Positions 48,960 through 62,440 of a stretch of DNA of 64,000 nt are shown here, one piece after another. Made by a program: the position numbers and the translations under genes. Within the stretch, counting starts at the first letter, position 1. Every line of letters starts with the position of its first letter. The notes under the pieces are model-generated. The model was not told where the DNA came from. It ran no database searches and worked only from the letters and a program-made list of their open reading frames with translations. Source of the stretch: Lumnitzera littorea (Eukaryota > Streptophyta > Magnoliopsida > Myrtales > Combretaceae); contig JAMXBB010000010.1 in NCBI GenBank assembly GCA_024138015.1, positions 80,496,038-80,560,037 on the forward strand. The letters run 5' to 3'.

Positions 48960-49828
48960 TGATAGGATAAGCTTACTAGACCCCTAACCCGAGCGCAAGC
49001 ATGTAGACTTGAAGGCCTTGCCAAGCGCATCCTCTCTTACCGACTAACACATGAAAACTTCGAGCTGCTGTTTACTACCAACCAACCATAACTACCAAGC
49101 CGATCTTTACCCTATTCATTGTCAATGGTTATCGAACTCCAACCTAAAGGGATTCTAGACTACCATACCTTTAACTCAGCAAGCTTGCTCACTAGTTTGG
49201 CTGTCTCTACTTTGAGTTGCAAAAGTTCTATCTAAGCTAACCTAATCCAAAAGTACGTACAATCCAACTCAGTATCCACTTAATCTGATTATATTACTTT
49301 GTTTGTTTCCTTAGGAGTACTCCAATAGTTGCTAACTGCATGTCTTAATCCCACATAACAGAATCCGCTACTCAATACTTCTATTTCTGCATTTCTACAT
49401 TTTTTTATGCCCTTTTATATTTCTTATATTTAGCTTATTTTAGATAGTCCCCTTTTTATCTTTTCCATTTATAAAAAGTAGCCTTAGTATTTCGAGTATA
49501 AATACATTTTTTACATGTGGCCATAAGTAGTAATAATCGAATACACTAAGTTTCCTTCTGTAAGCTATCAGCTTGTTTTCCCTTTTTGCTATTATCCTAT
49601 CCCTTAAGCAAAATTAAGTAGCCTGTGACCTCATTGAGCTATTTGTGCGTCATATTAATTAGCTCATGAGTTCACAAAGGTTCCTTAATACGTCATATCC
49701 TCAAAATCGTTCGTCGATTACTTGTTTTTCTTTACTTCATGTGTTTATCACCCTTCATTTCAAGCTTTCTACAAGTTTGAACTTACCCTGATATCATCAA
49801 TCTTGTTTGTCCTTGTCACAGCATATCA
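48960..49828 (+). repeat. Element A right (3') LTR
   Basis: 869 bp, aligned with 28643-29512. Begins TGATAGG and ends ATATCA. Followed by CTAAG, the right copy of the target duplication. Confidence 0.88.
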
Positions 49829-50100
49829 CTAAGTGTCCACAAAAAGGTGTCCAGGCAATTCAAGCTTTGACATATCATATAAGGGGTAAGTATAATTTGG
49901 ATTCCTCTTTAAATTAAATCAAATTGTAAATGGTTTGGTTTCCTTATAACTTTAAATAGAATAATTTTTTGAGAACATTTTTTTGCACCTTAAACAATAA
50001 GTAATTTAGTTCGATCTTCAATCTTAACTAAAATTAATTACCAAACCTTTTTAAAGATAATAGTAATTAAAGAAAAAATCATACTCCATCTTATGTTGGT
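49829..50100. repeat. Diverged duplication, copy 2, right part
   Basis: Continues the match to copy 1 after element A: GTGTCCACAAAAAGGTGTCC corresponds to GTGCCTGCAAAAAGTGCC at about 26985, then GGGGTAAGTATAATTTGG to the GGATAAGGTACAGTTTGG near 27040, and AAATTAATTACC at about 50031 to about 27212. Confidence 0.6.
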
Positions 50101-52640
50101 TGCAAGACCCACTTTAAAGTTGGGTTGCAAAGCATTGTAACTAAAAGGCTGCTTCCTAGCCCTCTCAATATTAAGGGTAGCCCAACGACCACTGAGGGAG
50201 GGTTTCTTAGCTACCGATGCCTTTTCTATTTTCCCCCCTTTTATATTCAATTTTTTTTAATTAATTTTTTTAAAATAATTTTAAGCAATAAATAATAAAA
50301 TCAACCAATAAGGGACCATTATGTGTCCTTATGTATGATGAACAAAAAAATTAAATAACACAAGTTATGTGGTTTTTTATAATAAAAACACATGCCGCTT
50401 GTTTGTAAAAGTAAGAAAACACAAATCATATATTTATAATTTACCTAATGAAATATTGATCTATTTTTATTTTGTCATTCTTCTTTATAAGATAAAAGGT
50501 TCTTGCAATAAGAATGAGCAAAGCTTAGATTGAAAGAGAACATTTATAATTAGTGATTTATATATGAATCAACTAACTAGATCAATGACTCGAGTTGACA
50601 ACATATTTGTGTAATGGTCTATTTGTTTAAAGGTAACAATGAGCGAATTAATTTTTCTGTTTATTCAAAACTTATGTTGGGATACCTAATAAATTCCCTT
50701 TCCATAAGCATATGTTTTTTTTTTTTTTTTTTCCTTCTCGTTTCAAAGGAAATATAGAATGTTTAACTAACCTAACAATTATGCCTCACTAAAATCACCG
50801 GATAACATAATCAAACACAAAAATAAAATCCTTCTTATCTTCACGTATTCTCTTTCGCCCTCATTGTCAACAACCTCCGTGGGCATGGTACGCCATTGTC
50901 GTCATCTCGTGCTACAACCAACAAAGCCAAAACCAGGTTTGGATCTTTCTCTTTTTTTTTTACTATTCACGTTAAATGGGGGGGGGGGGGGGAAATTATA
51001 TTCCCAACTTTTTCGTTGGAAAAAAAAATGAAGATTTTTATTTTGTTTGGTATAACTACTGCGGCTATAAAAATTAATTTTTATCTATAGGGATTAGCAT
51101 TTGCAAATTGTAAATGGAGCATAAATTAGTTTGAATTGAATTTTCATGTACTTAATAGCATGCTTTGCGCTGCTTTATGATAAAATAAAACACGTGTTTT
51201 TTGTGCCTCGTTGGATCATGCGATCAGGATTTTGCATCTACCCATGCTTAAACGGGACGAGCCAATAAACTTGTATGTGCCCGAGAAAATTCATACTTAC
51301 TTTGTTCTCTTTTCACTTTTTTTCTCCCCTCCCTTTTCAGTCTTGTCATATATCCACACGCTACAGACGTAATAAAGAAGATATAAGAAACGCAGTATCT
51401 TAAAAGTTAAGAAATTGTGAAAAATATGATGGGGAGCTGCAAATAAGTCCTGTAAACTAATAATTAGCAGACGTTGCACACATCATGCAGTGCCAAAAAA
51501 AATAAATAAATAAGAAGAAGAAGAAGAAGAGGAAGAAAGAAAGAAAGAAATAATATTGAATAATAGATATGCAATAGTGTTTGGTGGAAAGAAAAAAAAA
51601 AATGAATTGTTGCCTTTGCATTTACATTAAATAAGATTTGTCAATGACAAACTTGTAATGTATATACAAATTTAAAAACATCAAATATATAAAATGCTAA
51701 TTGCAAATTAAATACGTAAATAATCGCATGTATGAGTACAGATTAGAGAAATATAAAAAACCAAAAAAAAAAAGAGCAAACATAAAATTAATTCAAGAAA
51801 TTGACAATACATAAGTGGATATTAACATAAGAGAGGAGATAATAAAGAAACAATGTCCATTCGATAAAAATGTCAACTTTATTGCTTCTCTTTTATATTA
51901 TATCTTAAATACTCCCATTAAAATCATAAAACGAAAAATAATTATGGTGATTATTTGTTATCCTTTGATTAATCAAAGATAATATTATGAATTGGGTTAT
52001 AAGAAACAGTCAAATACCTAAGTACTTAGAGGATTATATTTAGTAGTAGACTCATGCATACTTGAAACATTTCGTACATACTTTCACTTGTATTTTACAA
52101 TACAATTGGAGGGTCTTGGACTTAGGTATTCACACGCATGTATTCTATCATATGAACATTATAGTTTTAGAATTGTAACAGACTTTACAAAAAATATAAA
52201 AACAAGAAATAACAAAAAGGGGATAATCAGTAACCCATTGAACAAACTCTTTCTTCTGTTCCGTTCATTTTCTTGGAGTTGTTATAATACTTGAAATTCT
52301 GAGAAAACCAAGCGCACATTACCTTGCATCACAAACATATAGCAGGGAGTTAGCACATAAAAATAGAATAGAAATATAGACCAAGACGAAAGGAATAAGT
52401 TATTGTAATTCTTTTACAATTTGGCCAAAGAACTCATTATAATCAGAAACCCTAGTAGAGCATACAAAGAAGAAAAGATGAGGTATCTTTACTTGGAAGA
52501 AGGATCAAGATAAGAGAGAGAAAAGACATATACAGTGGAGGTGGGAAATAACCCAATTGATTATATATTATTGTTTGGGAAGTGTTGGCTTTTTATAATT
52601 GGGCTTTGAAAGCTATCAATTTTGGGCGCTTTCATTTTGA
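50100..52640. other. AT-rich intergenic sequence, no gene seen
   Basis: Contains a T run near 50709-50731, a run of 15 G at 50978-50992, and an AAG/AAAG microsatellite near 51512-51550. The frames of 60-70 codons here (50038, 50896, 51297, 52088) have no recognisable content. Confidence 0.5.
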
Positions 52641-52990
52641 GGAGTTGCAGAAATGGCGAATAGCAACGTCTCAATTGCAAGAGTAAGTTGACAATGACAA
52701 GCAAGAATTACAAAAATTCACGGAATTCATGATGAATTGAATGATCAATTAACGAATATGTTTACACAGCTTCAAAGTTTTACACATCACTTCAGAAATG
52801 GCCACAAGAATTGGGAAATTAGAATACACAAGTAAGTAATAGTTCATCATCTTCTCACATTGCATGGCAAGAAAGCAATTCTTCATATGGAAGACAAATA
52901 AGATTGGAATTGACAAAATTTAGTGGGGGTGATTTTGCTAGTTGGATCTTTAAGGAAAATCGATTATTTGAATTCGATGTAAGACTTGTA
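52640..52990 (+). pseudogene. Gypsy gag fragment
   Basis: After an ATG at about 52653 (MANSNVSIARV), stops intervene, then RLELTKFSGGDFASWIFKEN (about 52900-52960) matches the start of the gypsy gag domain, followed by LFEFD. The fragment stops at about 52985. No LTRs were identified near it. Confidence 0.6.
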
Positions 52991-53047
52991 TTTTAGCAAA
53001 TAAGACCATAGTATAAAAAATTAGAATGCCAATATTGCAACGCAAAA

Positions 53048-53099
53048 ACACATTAGGACCATAAATCAATTAAAATTAGGACCATAAATCAATTAAAAT
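53048..53099. repeat. 26-bp perfect tandem duplication
   Basis: The block ATTAGGACCATAAATCAATTAAAA occurs twice in direct succession. No coding content surrounds it. Confidence 0.75.
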
Positions 53100-55304
53100 G
53101 ACATAAAGAATTTATATACTTGAAACAAAATAATAAAATATAAATACCAATTAAAAAAATTAAAATTTTCAATTTCATTTGTTATCCATAAAAATAATAA
53201 ATCGTAAATACTTGAGGTCCAAATTACAAGAGCTTAGATATAAATTAGTTAATAGTAAAATTTAACAAATTGACATGAAATGACATTTAGAAATAAACAT
53301 ATCTATATAAAAAAAAAATTAAATTACCTAACTACAATCATAAAGTCTAAACTCTTAATTTAGGTGTTTACAACACTGGTCCACATAGGCTTAAAAATTA
53401 AGGTTAAGATCCTAAAGGTTAGTCAACTTATCCTCGTAAACTTAGATTCTAGAATTGGAATACTAAAATGTCAATATAACTTAAATTGTCAAACTAATGA
53501 ATTAATTAGTTAATTACCTGGATTACGAAAATCCGCAATCGAAATTAATGAAATTTAGGAATAAATTAAATAAATAAGAAAGTTAATAAACAATATATAA
53601 ATATATATATGTAATAATAATAGCTAAAATTGATAAGAAAATATATTAGTTACCAAGTAAAGTTAAGGTGTAGAAACTTTAATAAAAGTTAACTAACTAA
53701 AGTCAATCACTAATCTAGGCATTAAATATAATATAAGATGCTCAGTTAAATAAATAAATAGGTGACCTATGGTTTTAGAAAACGTAAATTGAGGCTCATG
53801 ATTTTAGAAAGAAATCATGAATTAGAGCCATGGTTTTAAAAACCTGTAGATTTAAGCCCATGGTTTCTAGGAGACAAGAATGACAAGTTTAACACTTATC
53901 ACTTAGGATAATGAAGAAAAGGACAAATGTTGGCTATGCAAGCAACCCTTCCATTAACTCAACTATTATATGAACACCCCCTCACCTTCATTTGTAGCTT
54001 TTAGCCATAGTAAATTTTTAGGAAGAATTGGAAGTTCAAAGAGAATTTTAGGAAATTCTAAGAAATTAAAAAAACTAATAGGAAAATTAGAGCAGAATAT
54101 GCATGCATATGGAACACAAAGCAACTACTAACCTAATGATGAATGGCCTCCATCACCTAACAGCGAGGGCAGTACCAAGTTAGACCGACAAAGCCACCAC
54201 CACTACCGGCCATTAAAATCTCTTACACAACTGAGTTTGATTTTGCACTTGGTTTTTAGAAATTTGTTGAAAATATCGAAATTTTTTCAAAAATAAAAAA
54301 AATTATTCTTGTATAATTTTAAGTATATTTTCATGAAAAATTATTATTTTTGTAAAAAATTTTCATTTTATATATCGCCCTTAAGAGATAAGTCATTCTA
54401 GATCAATTTCAATTTGATTTTTAAAAGCTTGAATGATGTAGTTTCCTTACCAAATTTTTTTATGTAAATACCTTATTACATATATAAAATTGCTTTGTAA
54501 AAATTTTCTCCAAAACTTTTCATTTTATTAGGGTTAATTTTTAGTTTTTTAGAAAACCGATAAGTAGAAATTTAATGAACATTCACTATTTTTCACATGA
54601 TTTTATTAGATTTGATTTTCCACCATTTTTTGAGTATTTTTTTGTTACACGCAATAGATTGATATTGATTTTTAAGTGGGAAAAAGAGATATTATATCAA
54701 GACTAGCTTTCCAAAACTAAATATGGTGATTTCTACTTGAGTGTTGAGGTAGATTTTCACTAAGTTATTAAATTGATAATTTTTGTCGGAAAATCATTAA
54801 TAATCCACAATAAATTGAAGATTTTAGCTATAGTACATGAAAAATTTTCATGTTAGAAACCATGAAATTTCAGCCTAATATATGTATTTTAGGTATATCA
54901 GTTAATTAGTTATATTCAACTCTCTTTTTAGTTGAACTTTAGGTTTTGCATGTTGATATGGATGAGTGAACCTATAGAAAGTACTATAGAAGTTCTAGAT
55001 GAGCTAAATAAGAAGCAAGTAGTTATATAAGGTTCTGTAAAAGCTTCTATGAGTGTTAGTGCATACTACTAACCTATAAGAAGCTTGTAGAAGCTTCCTT
55101 AATCAAATTGACTATAATTTATAGCAGTAAAAACTTCAATAAAAGGTTTACTAGTGTAAAAACTATAACCAAATTCTTATAGAAGCTCGTGTATAAAGTC
55201 TGCTTAATAAGAAACGTTAGTCAAGATTATAATAGAAACTTGAATAGAAGGTTTAATAGGTAAAGAATATAACTAAGGACCTTAGTAAAAGCTTGAATAG
55301 AAGG
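53100..55304. other. AT-rich intergenic sequence, no gene seen
   Basis: Contains a motif ATGGTTTTAGAAA/ATGATTTTAGAAA recurring three times at about 53770-53870, and a loose repeat of ACTTGAATAGAAGGTTTA-like blocks at about 55129, 55235 and 55288. No protein-like frame longer than background was seen. Confidence 0.5.
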
Positions 55305-55640
55305 TGCAAATACCTCATTTTTGCCCCTTTTTATTTTTTAAATTTTTTTAGATTAGGTTAAAGAGTCCTAAATTAAGAAAAATACAAAAAAAAATAGAAA
55401 AATAAGAAAACCCAAAAATATAAAATTCAAGAAAATAAAAAAAATAAGAAAATAGGAAAAATCATAAAAAAAAATAAGAAATTTATAAAAAATGGAAAAA
55501 TTTAGAAAAATATATAAAAAATTGAAAAGTAAAAAAAAAAATAGAAAATATTGAAAAAAAATAGGGGATCTAGAAAATAATAAAATTTTTTTAGGTAGTT
55601 TATAGAATAGATTTTTAATTTAAATAAATTTAAATAAAGG

Positions 55641-55745
55641 ACCGTTAGATCTATGGGTAACACACAGGCTAACGACTTAACAGATAAGTACATGAGCATT
55701 GCATTTGGGTTTGGCTTGGAGGTCAAGAGTTCGATTCTCATAAAA
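55641..55745 (+). other. tRNA-like segment with a Pol III B-box-like motif
   Basis: AGTTCGATTC at about 55729-55738 matches the B-box core, and the preceding 80 bases contain short tRNA-like words (GGCTAACGACTTAAC... GAGCATTGCATTTGGG). It does not fold as a full tRNA by eye and lies inside the LTR. It may reflect a known LTR feature or a decayed SINE. Confidence 0.25.
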
Positions 55746-57794
55746 GGCAAAGAATGCCTTTTATTTTAATTTTTTCCCTACACTCTACATATTGCCACAT
55801 GTTAAGGCTTCATTGGACCACATGTCTGACCACACACGTGGCACTCTACAATTGGCCTTGACAACAAATAACAAACCCTATCTCTCTCTCTCTTGGCCTC
55901 CTTTCTCTCCCTCAACCTATCTCTCTTTCAGCCATTCATCGCATCACCTATACTAACTCCCTTGCACGGCTGATTCTCTCTCTCTACCATCTCTCTCTCT
56001 CAAACCCTCATTTTCTCTCTCCACCCTCTCTCTCTCTCTACTGTCATTCTCTCTTCGCCATCACTCTTTCTCTAAAACCATCTCTCTTGGACTCTTTCCT
56101 CTCTCTATGGTCACTCTCTCATATGATACCCCCCGAGACCTACGCCCACTATCCACTCCAGAACATGTCGATGCCCCTACATACCGACCACCTCCTTCGG
56201 CCTCTAGCCACAACCCCCACTGATCGAGCTCTACTATCTACTCTCTCTCTAAACTCGACACGATCGATCTCCATCCTCAAGCACGTCAAACAACTGTCCT
56301 TCATCAAACCAACGATATTGAACCCTTAACCATTTCCTGAATCCACAGACTTCAATCTCTCTCTCGCACTCAGCTCACTCTCTCTCGAACCACTCATAAC
56401 CCCAAGCCACTGTCAACAACCACCATAACCCCCTGTCCTCTACAACCTTTACGACATCACCGCATCCCCAATACACTCTTGGCTCTTTCTCTCTCTACTT
56501 TACTACCCTCACCAAGCTGACATAGCAATAACTACTGCTACCCTAAACACCAAACTTGAACCCTTATCTCCATCATCACCATCGCCTTTCTCCTCCAACC
56601 ATGACTAACGGCCAAGTTTAGGCCATGATGTTGTCCCTAGACCCCCAAAGTCCAATATAATATTCATAAAACCACCTTCAAGCCCTTTGAAAACCAATCA
56701 GAATACTCTAGATCGCTTCCATTCATCAGCTCCTTGGTGACCTGACTTGCAACCCACTACTTCAACCTAAATTCGACCTACGAGCCCAACTTCGACTTGA
56801 ACCACTCCAAGACCTAACAACCCGACCTGTGATCCAGCTATTGGTTAGGTCCTTTATTGTTGTTTTATTTCTTTTTTTTTAATTAATTTCTTTTTTTTTT
56901 ATTGTTAGTTAAATTTTTATTATTATTATTATTTGTAAATGTAAATGTAAAGAAAAAAGAAGAGCAAAGGAGAAAAATCCAAAAAAGAGAGAGAAAAGAA
57001 AAATAAGAAAAAAAAGGAATTATCTAGTTTTATTTATTTTCACATTTTAATAAAAAACCAAAAAAATAATAAAATAAAAAATATATATAAAAATGATTGG
57101 AAATAAAAAATAAATAAAAAGTAAGTAAATAAATAATAAAAAATAACAAAGAAAAACATTTTATTACTTACAAAAACCTATTTTCCAAATAAGTGGAATA
57201 GAATCAACCCTTTTTTCCAAATTAGGATTGCTTTAAAATTTTCAAAAAAATAAATAAATAAAACCCAATTTAGGACCCTTAGAAAATTTTCTTTAAATAA
57301 ATCAAAATGGATAAAAACGTAAACCCAATTAGTTTTCAAAAATTAAAATCTATTCAACCCATTATTTTTTTGGTGAATAAACTACGGAACTCTGATTTCG
57401 ATTAGCAGGTACGTAGGCACTCGTACATAAGTAAGAGATAATTTAGTTTTATTTTTTCCATCTTTATAAATATTTGTGTAAATTAAATAAATTAATCACA
57501 TGTGATATAATTAGCCGTTTAGAAATAGAAAAAGGGTATTATTGAAAAGCAAATTTAAAATTGGAAAGTTAAAAAATGGTACCCGTTTAGGGTTTAATAA
57601 GATAGTCCTCGGATCTAAATCTCTCATTTTAGAAGACCGTTTTGTAAAATTTGTTTTCTCATTAAGACCAGTAGCTAAGTTATAACTAATCTACCAAATT
57701 GATTATAACTTAACATTTTTCTCGACTTTAGTCGGATGGTGACTCCAAGGCATATTTCAAAATACAAAAAAATTAGTTTTCTTTAAACCCTAGT

Positions 57795-58318
57795 TGTAGA
57801 CTCTATAAATTTAACCTTCTAAACATGGTGTCGAACTCGAGTATCGTAAATATTTTCTTAAATCGATAAGACCACATAAAACAAAAACCGACTAAAATTT
57901 TAAACTCGAAACTTATAACGAACTTGAAAGATACTATTATACGATTTGGAAACCCTAATCGTACAAGAAAACCCCAATCTCTACATACGCGTACTTTTAA
58001 AAATATAAACTTAAACTTAATAGAAACCATAAATATCAAATCATAAAAAAAAAAAATTAAACTCTATAAAATTATCTTAATACTTGAAAAACCATAAATC
58101 AATAAAATTATCAATAATTTTGTAAAATCATATAAAACTGGTAATAAACGAATCAAGGATTATTTCAAATAATAATAAACAACAAAACTAAGCTAGTTAA
58201 AGGAATAAATTAATAAATTTACAAAAATTATTTTACTTGTGTACATAAGTAGCCCCACAATATGTATATATATATAAATATATTATTAAGCAATTTCCTT
58301 TTCTTAATCTATCATATG

Positions 58319-58354
<36 letters not shown>

Positions 58355-61300
58355 TGCATAATAAAGCGGTGTTCCTAAATAATTAAGTCAATTGATCCTT
58401 AAGCTCCTAAGTGTAAGTAAATTATTCCTAAGTTGATGAAAAGCTCTAAAACATATATAATCTCACTCGAACTCTAAAACATACTTAAACTCATTCAAAC
58501 CCTAAACCTTGGGATAATTAAGGACTAATAGCCCTAAATAAATAATTAAAAATATAATTTCAATGAATTTTATTCAACTCTAGAAAACTCTAAAATTTCT
58601 TAAGAGGCAAATCACAACCTACAAATTAATTTAAGAACTAAACCCTAAAAGAATTTCATATAAGACAATTCCCTTATTTTCACTTATAAACCATGTTATG
58701 TATGGATAAGTTGTAAACCTTACTTTTGAGTGGATGTTCCCAAGGACAAACTAAGCTAAGAATTCAAGTTTACATTTAGAAACAAATTAAATTTTTCTAA
58801 TTCAAAAACCAATTATCGATAAAATCCAAGCTTAAAAAACTACAAGCTCTAAAGTCACTTAAAACCCTAAACCCTAAAACAATTAAAGAATTTTAACCCT
58901 AAGTAATTAATCGATAATTTAATTTGAATAATTTTATTCAACTTTAAAAAATTTCACAATTTCATAATAATCAAATCATAAATTACAAAACAATGTAAGA
59001 TAAAAACCCTAAAACAATTTCCTATAAAGCCACGCCCTTATCTTCGTGTCTAAGCCTTACACATAAATAAGTAGACCAACCAATTACCTTAGATAAGTTA
59101 TTAATTGAGAGTTAGAATCATTTATCAATTGATAACTTATCAAAATCTAGTGATAAAACATTTTCCTTATCACCTCTTCACTTATACTACATATGGACAA
59201 TTTTTCATAAGATTTCACATTCTTCACTTCATTAAATGAGACAAGACCATTCCATGACTCCAAAGGACACTAAATGGTAGATTTGAATAAGGAGGAAAGG
59301 GGGGTCATGCTCTTGTCTTTCAACCATCAATCACTTTCTCTTACACACCACTATTCAATCCTTAATGCTTACATCATTAATAGTTACAATTGTTGACTTT
59401 TGTGTAAGTTACAAGACAATCAATTAAAGCTTCTTGCACACACTTTTTCTCCCATTCAAAAATCTACCACTCTCTCCCTCTTTCACTCTCATTTTCACTT
59501 CCTTTTCTCTCACTTTAAGCACAAATCAAAAGAAGAAATTCAACCCTACAAAAATCCTCCATTTAGCTGCCACTTCTAAGTCCCACTCACGGCACTCCCA
59601 TTTCTTTTTCTTGTGTCATTTTCTTCTAACATCTAAGCTCTTTTAGAACCATTAGAACCTTCCACAAACCCCACTCCAAAGGATCAAACAACTCGGGTTT
59701 CCAAAAGGTTGCAAAAGGAGGAAGCAAAGTTAAGAACTTAAGTGGAACCTTTGTGCACAACCACCATATTTCGCTTTAAGGACGAGTAAGTGTTTCTTGT
59801 GATTAGTGGGTTAGTGTTTATGTTAGGAGACTTTGATTTCTTGAAGATATGAGTATGATTTTAAGTTGTTATAACACTAAAGACCATTCTAATAAACAAA
59901 CTCATGAAACACTTATATGAAGTTGAAACATAAGCATTTAAAGTTGGTATTTTGTAAAGATACTTGTTTAAAACTTTGAATGGAAGATTTTAAGTTGAGA
60001 AAATCTTGAAACAAGAACTTGAATGGAAGATGAGCATGTTGGACGTGAGTTTTCAAAAGTCATTTGGATGTTGATTTTATTTCCATTAAGTTAAACGTGC
60101 TCAAATCTAGACTTAAGGAAAAATTCATCACATGAAGTTTTATGAAGAAACCAACTTTGTATGACATGAGCAATGATATAGAAGTTGTAATAAGTGTAAG
60201 ATCTTTTATTTCTTTGTGTGAAGCATGAATTAAAGAATCATCTTACAGAAGAAAGGTTAAGTTAAGATTTGGATATAAGTAGTCTAAGTGCATGATCTAA
60301 TACCTAAACTTAAGGAAATGATGAAACAAGTTGAAAAACCAAGTAAGAACCCCTTGGAATCATCACGACCAGATCTGGAACATGGGTAAAAGATACTTAA
60401 AAATATGATAAAAGTAAGTGAATAAAGTGAAAAGATCAACTAAAGCAAATATTGTAAGTATACAAAGCCTAAAACTCAAAATCGAGCCTAAAACTCTTAG
60501 AACAAGCCTAGAACTCTAAGTTGGGCCTTCATTAAAATTCTGACCAGCACTTTAAAATATTAAGAGAGGTTGTTTTGAAGCTCACAAGAAAACCACCTAA
60601 GACTTCATAAGCCCAACAAAGTCATTAACTTTGATTTGAACAAAAAACAAGCCAATTTAATAACTTAAGCCCACATAAAAGCACAAGGAGTTGTTGTTAG
60701 CACAAAGAGTGTAAACCAAAGTTGAAAGTTTGACCTTAAGGAGTATTTTAAGTTTAGAATAAAGTCCTAAGCCCAAGCCCAAAGAATTTCCCAAGTTATC
60801 AAAAAGCCCATTAATCAGACAAAGCTTAAAAGCACTCCAAATCATGAGGATCGCTACTGTTCTAAACTATGGGCAGTTTTGCATGCTCATCATGAAAATC
60901 TAACCTCACCACGTTAAAGTACACTAAAAAATGATGAAGATTGACTGTCAGATCATAAAAATCGAATCTAAAACAAGAAAGTTATACGCGATTGAACTTT
61001 TAAGTAAAACCGGGAAAAATTATGAAACCAAGTCAAAAGTATAACTTAAAGGGTTTTAGCTTAGTTTTCTAGGTTTTATTTCAAATCCTTATAGTATCGT
61101 ATTTGCGATGTCTAGGAGACCCAGCTTTTGGGAGATAACCTATCCTAGATTATTTTGATTGATCCGCATGGTTGGGTGAGTAAATTCCCAATGACTCTTT
61201 ACTTGATTTTGCTTGTAGAATAGATGCACCTAAACTTATATATATAAATTTGGATACTTGTGGGATATGGGAAATGTATGTGTATGAATTTGTGGAGGAA

Positions 61301-62440
61301 TGTGATGTCTTGTTAATTATATATAATAATGGGAATTGTTTGTACTAATATATACATGCGAATTGTATGGAATGAAATTGTCTAATCACTTTGAAAATCG
61401 AGTTAATCACTTATACGATTAAGAAATCAAAATGAATCATGCATTCCCTATATTGCATACGGATAACACTGATTGCCACTTCACGCAGAAGATGGGAAGG
61501 GACTTACAGGAGGATATGCCTCCTGCAGGATTGGGCACTAGCTATGTCATCATATATATTGAGTCTCTATCCTAAGCCGATGGGCTTACTAAGCGCCGGG
61601 AGATACCAACCATCGATGAGGGGCCGAGTCTTGTGGCTTCTACTTAAGGCGTGTGTTTGTGGATTGCAGAGGCCACCACACCACTAGACTTGGGATTTTG
61701 AAAATATGATTTGTTATTCGGTAATAAAAGTATATATATGTATATATATACATAGTTTTGTTTTGACTTAAACACAATAGTGCTAATGAATTAAAACCCA
61801 AGGTCTAGAACCCAGATTTTGGTTTGGGTCAGTCAATTATCTCCAAACCCCGACTACAGCGGGTGAAATTCTAAGTCGTATGCAGTTCCTAGGCCACTGC
61901 ATGTGTTGTTTGGCATATTGATTGTTCATGCATTCATATGATTGTACATCTAATAAATTTTGCCATGCGGTATTGATGAGGGTATTTATCTCACTAAGCA
62001 TAAGCTTACACCCTAACAGTTCTTTTCCTTGCAGGTTGATCGATAGTTGGGAATGGGATAGGAATCGAGTGTAGAGTGCTACCATTGAATCAGTATGATG
62101 AAAAGCTTATGTAGTTAATTCGAAATGCTCCGAAAAACGACTAATATCTCAATTAAGTTTAATGTCTTTAGTAGGTTTAGAATTTTCTGGAATTGTCTAT
62201 CTTATTTCACTATTTTGGTAGGGGATACCGATTCTCTACGGTTCTGAGGAATTATGGAAAAATGGTTATCCATAATTATTTATATCATATAATGAGCAAT
62301 GAACAAAAATTGAAAACCCTAGCGAATAACTATTTAGAGTCTTGCAATCTCTGACTTGCAAGGCGATTTTCTTATCATGGGTGCATACGTGATATGGAAA
62401 TTCTAGACAATATTACTAAGTCGCTCCTAAGGTCGTTACA
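57795..62440 (+). mobile_element. Probable solo LTR, 4.6 kb, Del/Tekay-like
   Basis: Starts TGTAGACTC and ends GGTCGTTACA, giving TGTA...TACA terminal inversion. The 5-bp word CTAGT immediately precedes it (57790-57794) and follows it (62441-62445). Internal text such as TTTATCTCACTAAGCATAAGCTTACA (split at about 61986-62011) and the end GTCGTTACA resemble long LTRs of Del/Tekay chromoviruses as I remember them. No gag-pol content occurs inside, as expected of a solo LTR. It carries an (AT)n-(GT)n tract (58318-58355) and telomere-like AAACCCTAAACCCTA (about 58862). Confidence 0.5.

Larger units (their letters stand above)
28643..49828 (+). mobile_element. Element A: Ty3/gypsy LTR retrotransposon, outer member of the nested stack
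   Basis: The span is about 21.2 kb, but only about 7 kb remains after removing nested elements B (31381-39795) and D (40582-46384) with their target duplications. In order it has the left LTR, a tRNA-iMet-type primer-binding site, gag, protease, reverse transcriptase-RNase H, integrase, a polypurine tract and the right LTR. Protease before RT before integrase is the Ty3/gypsy order. Every domain carries stops, so it is a dead copy. Its LTRs are visibly diverged. No chromodomain was recognised after the integrase. Confidence 0.88.

Noticed and set aside
55641..55745. A functional tRNA gene
   Set aside because: Only the B-box-like part is convincing. No complete cloverleaf with acceptor stem could be formed by eye.
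55502..55750. Minus-strand 82-codon frame
   Set aside because: Most residues come from A/T-rich low complexity (Phe/Tyr/Ile runs). It lies at the start of the proposed LTR.
56087..56329. 80-codon frame in the CT-rich region
   Set aside because: CTCTCT composition creates stop-free frames. It lies inside a proposed LTR and shows no family signature.
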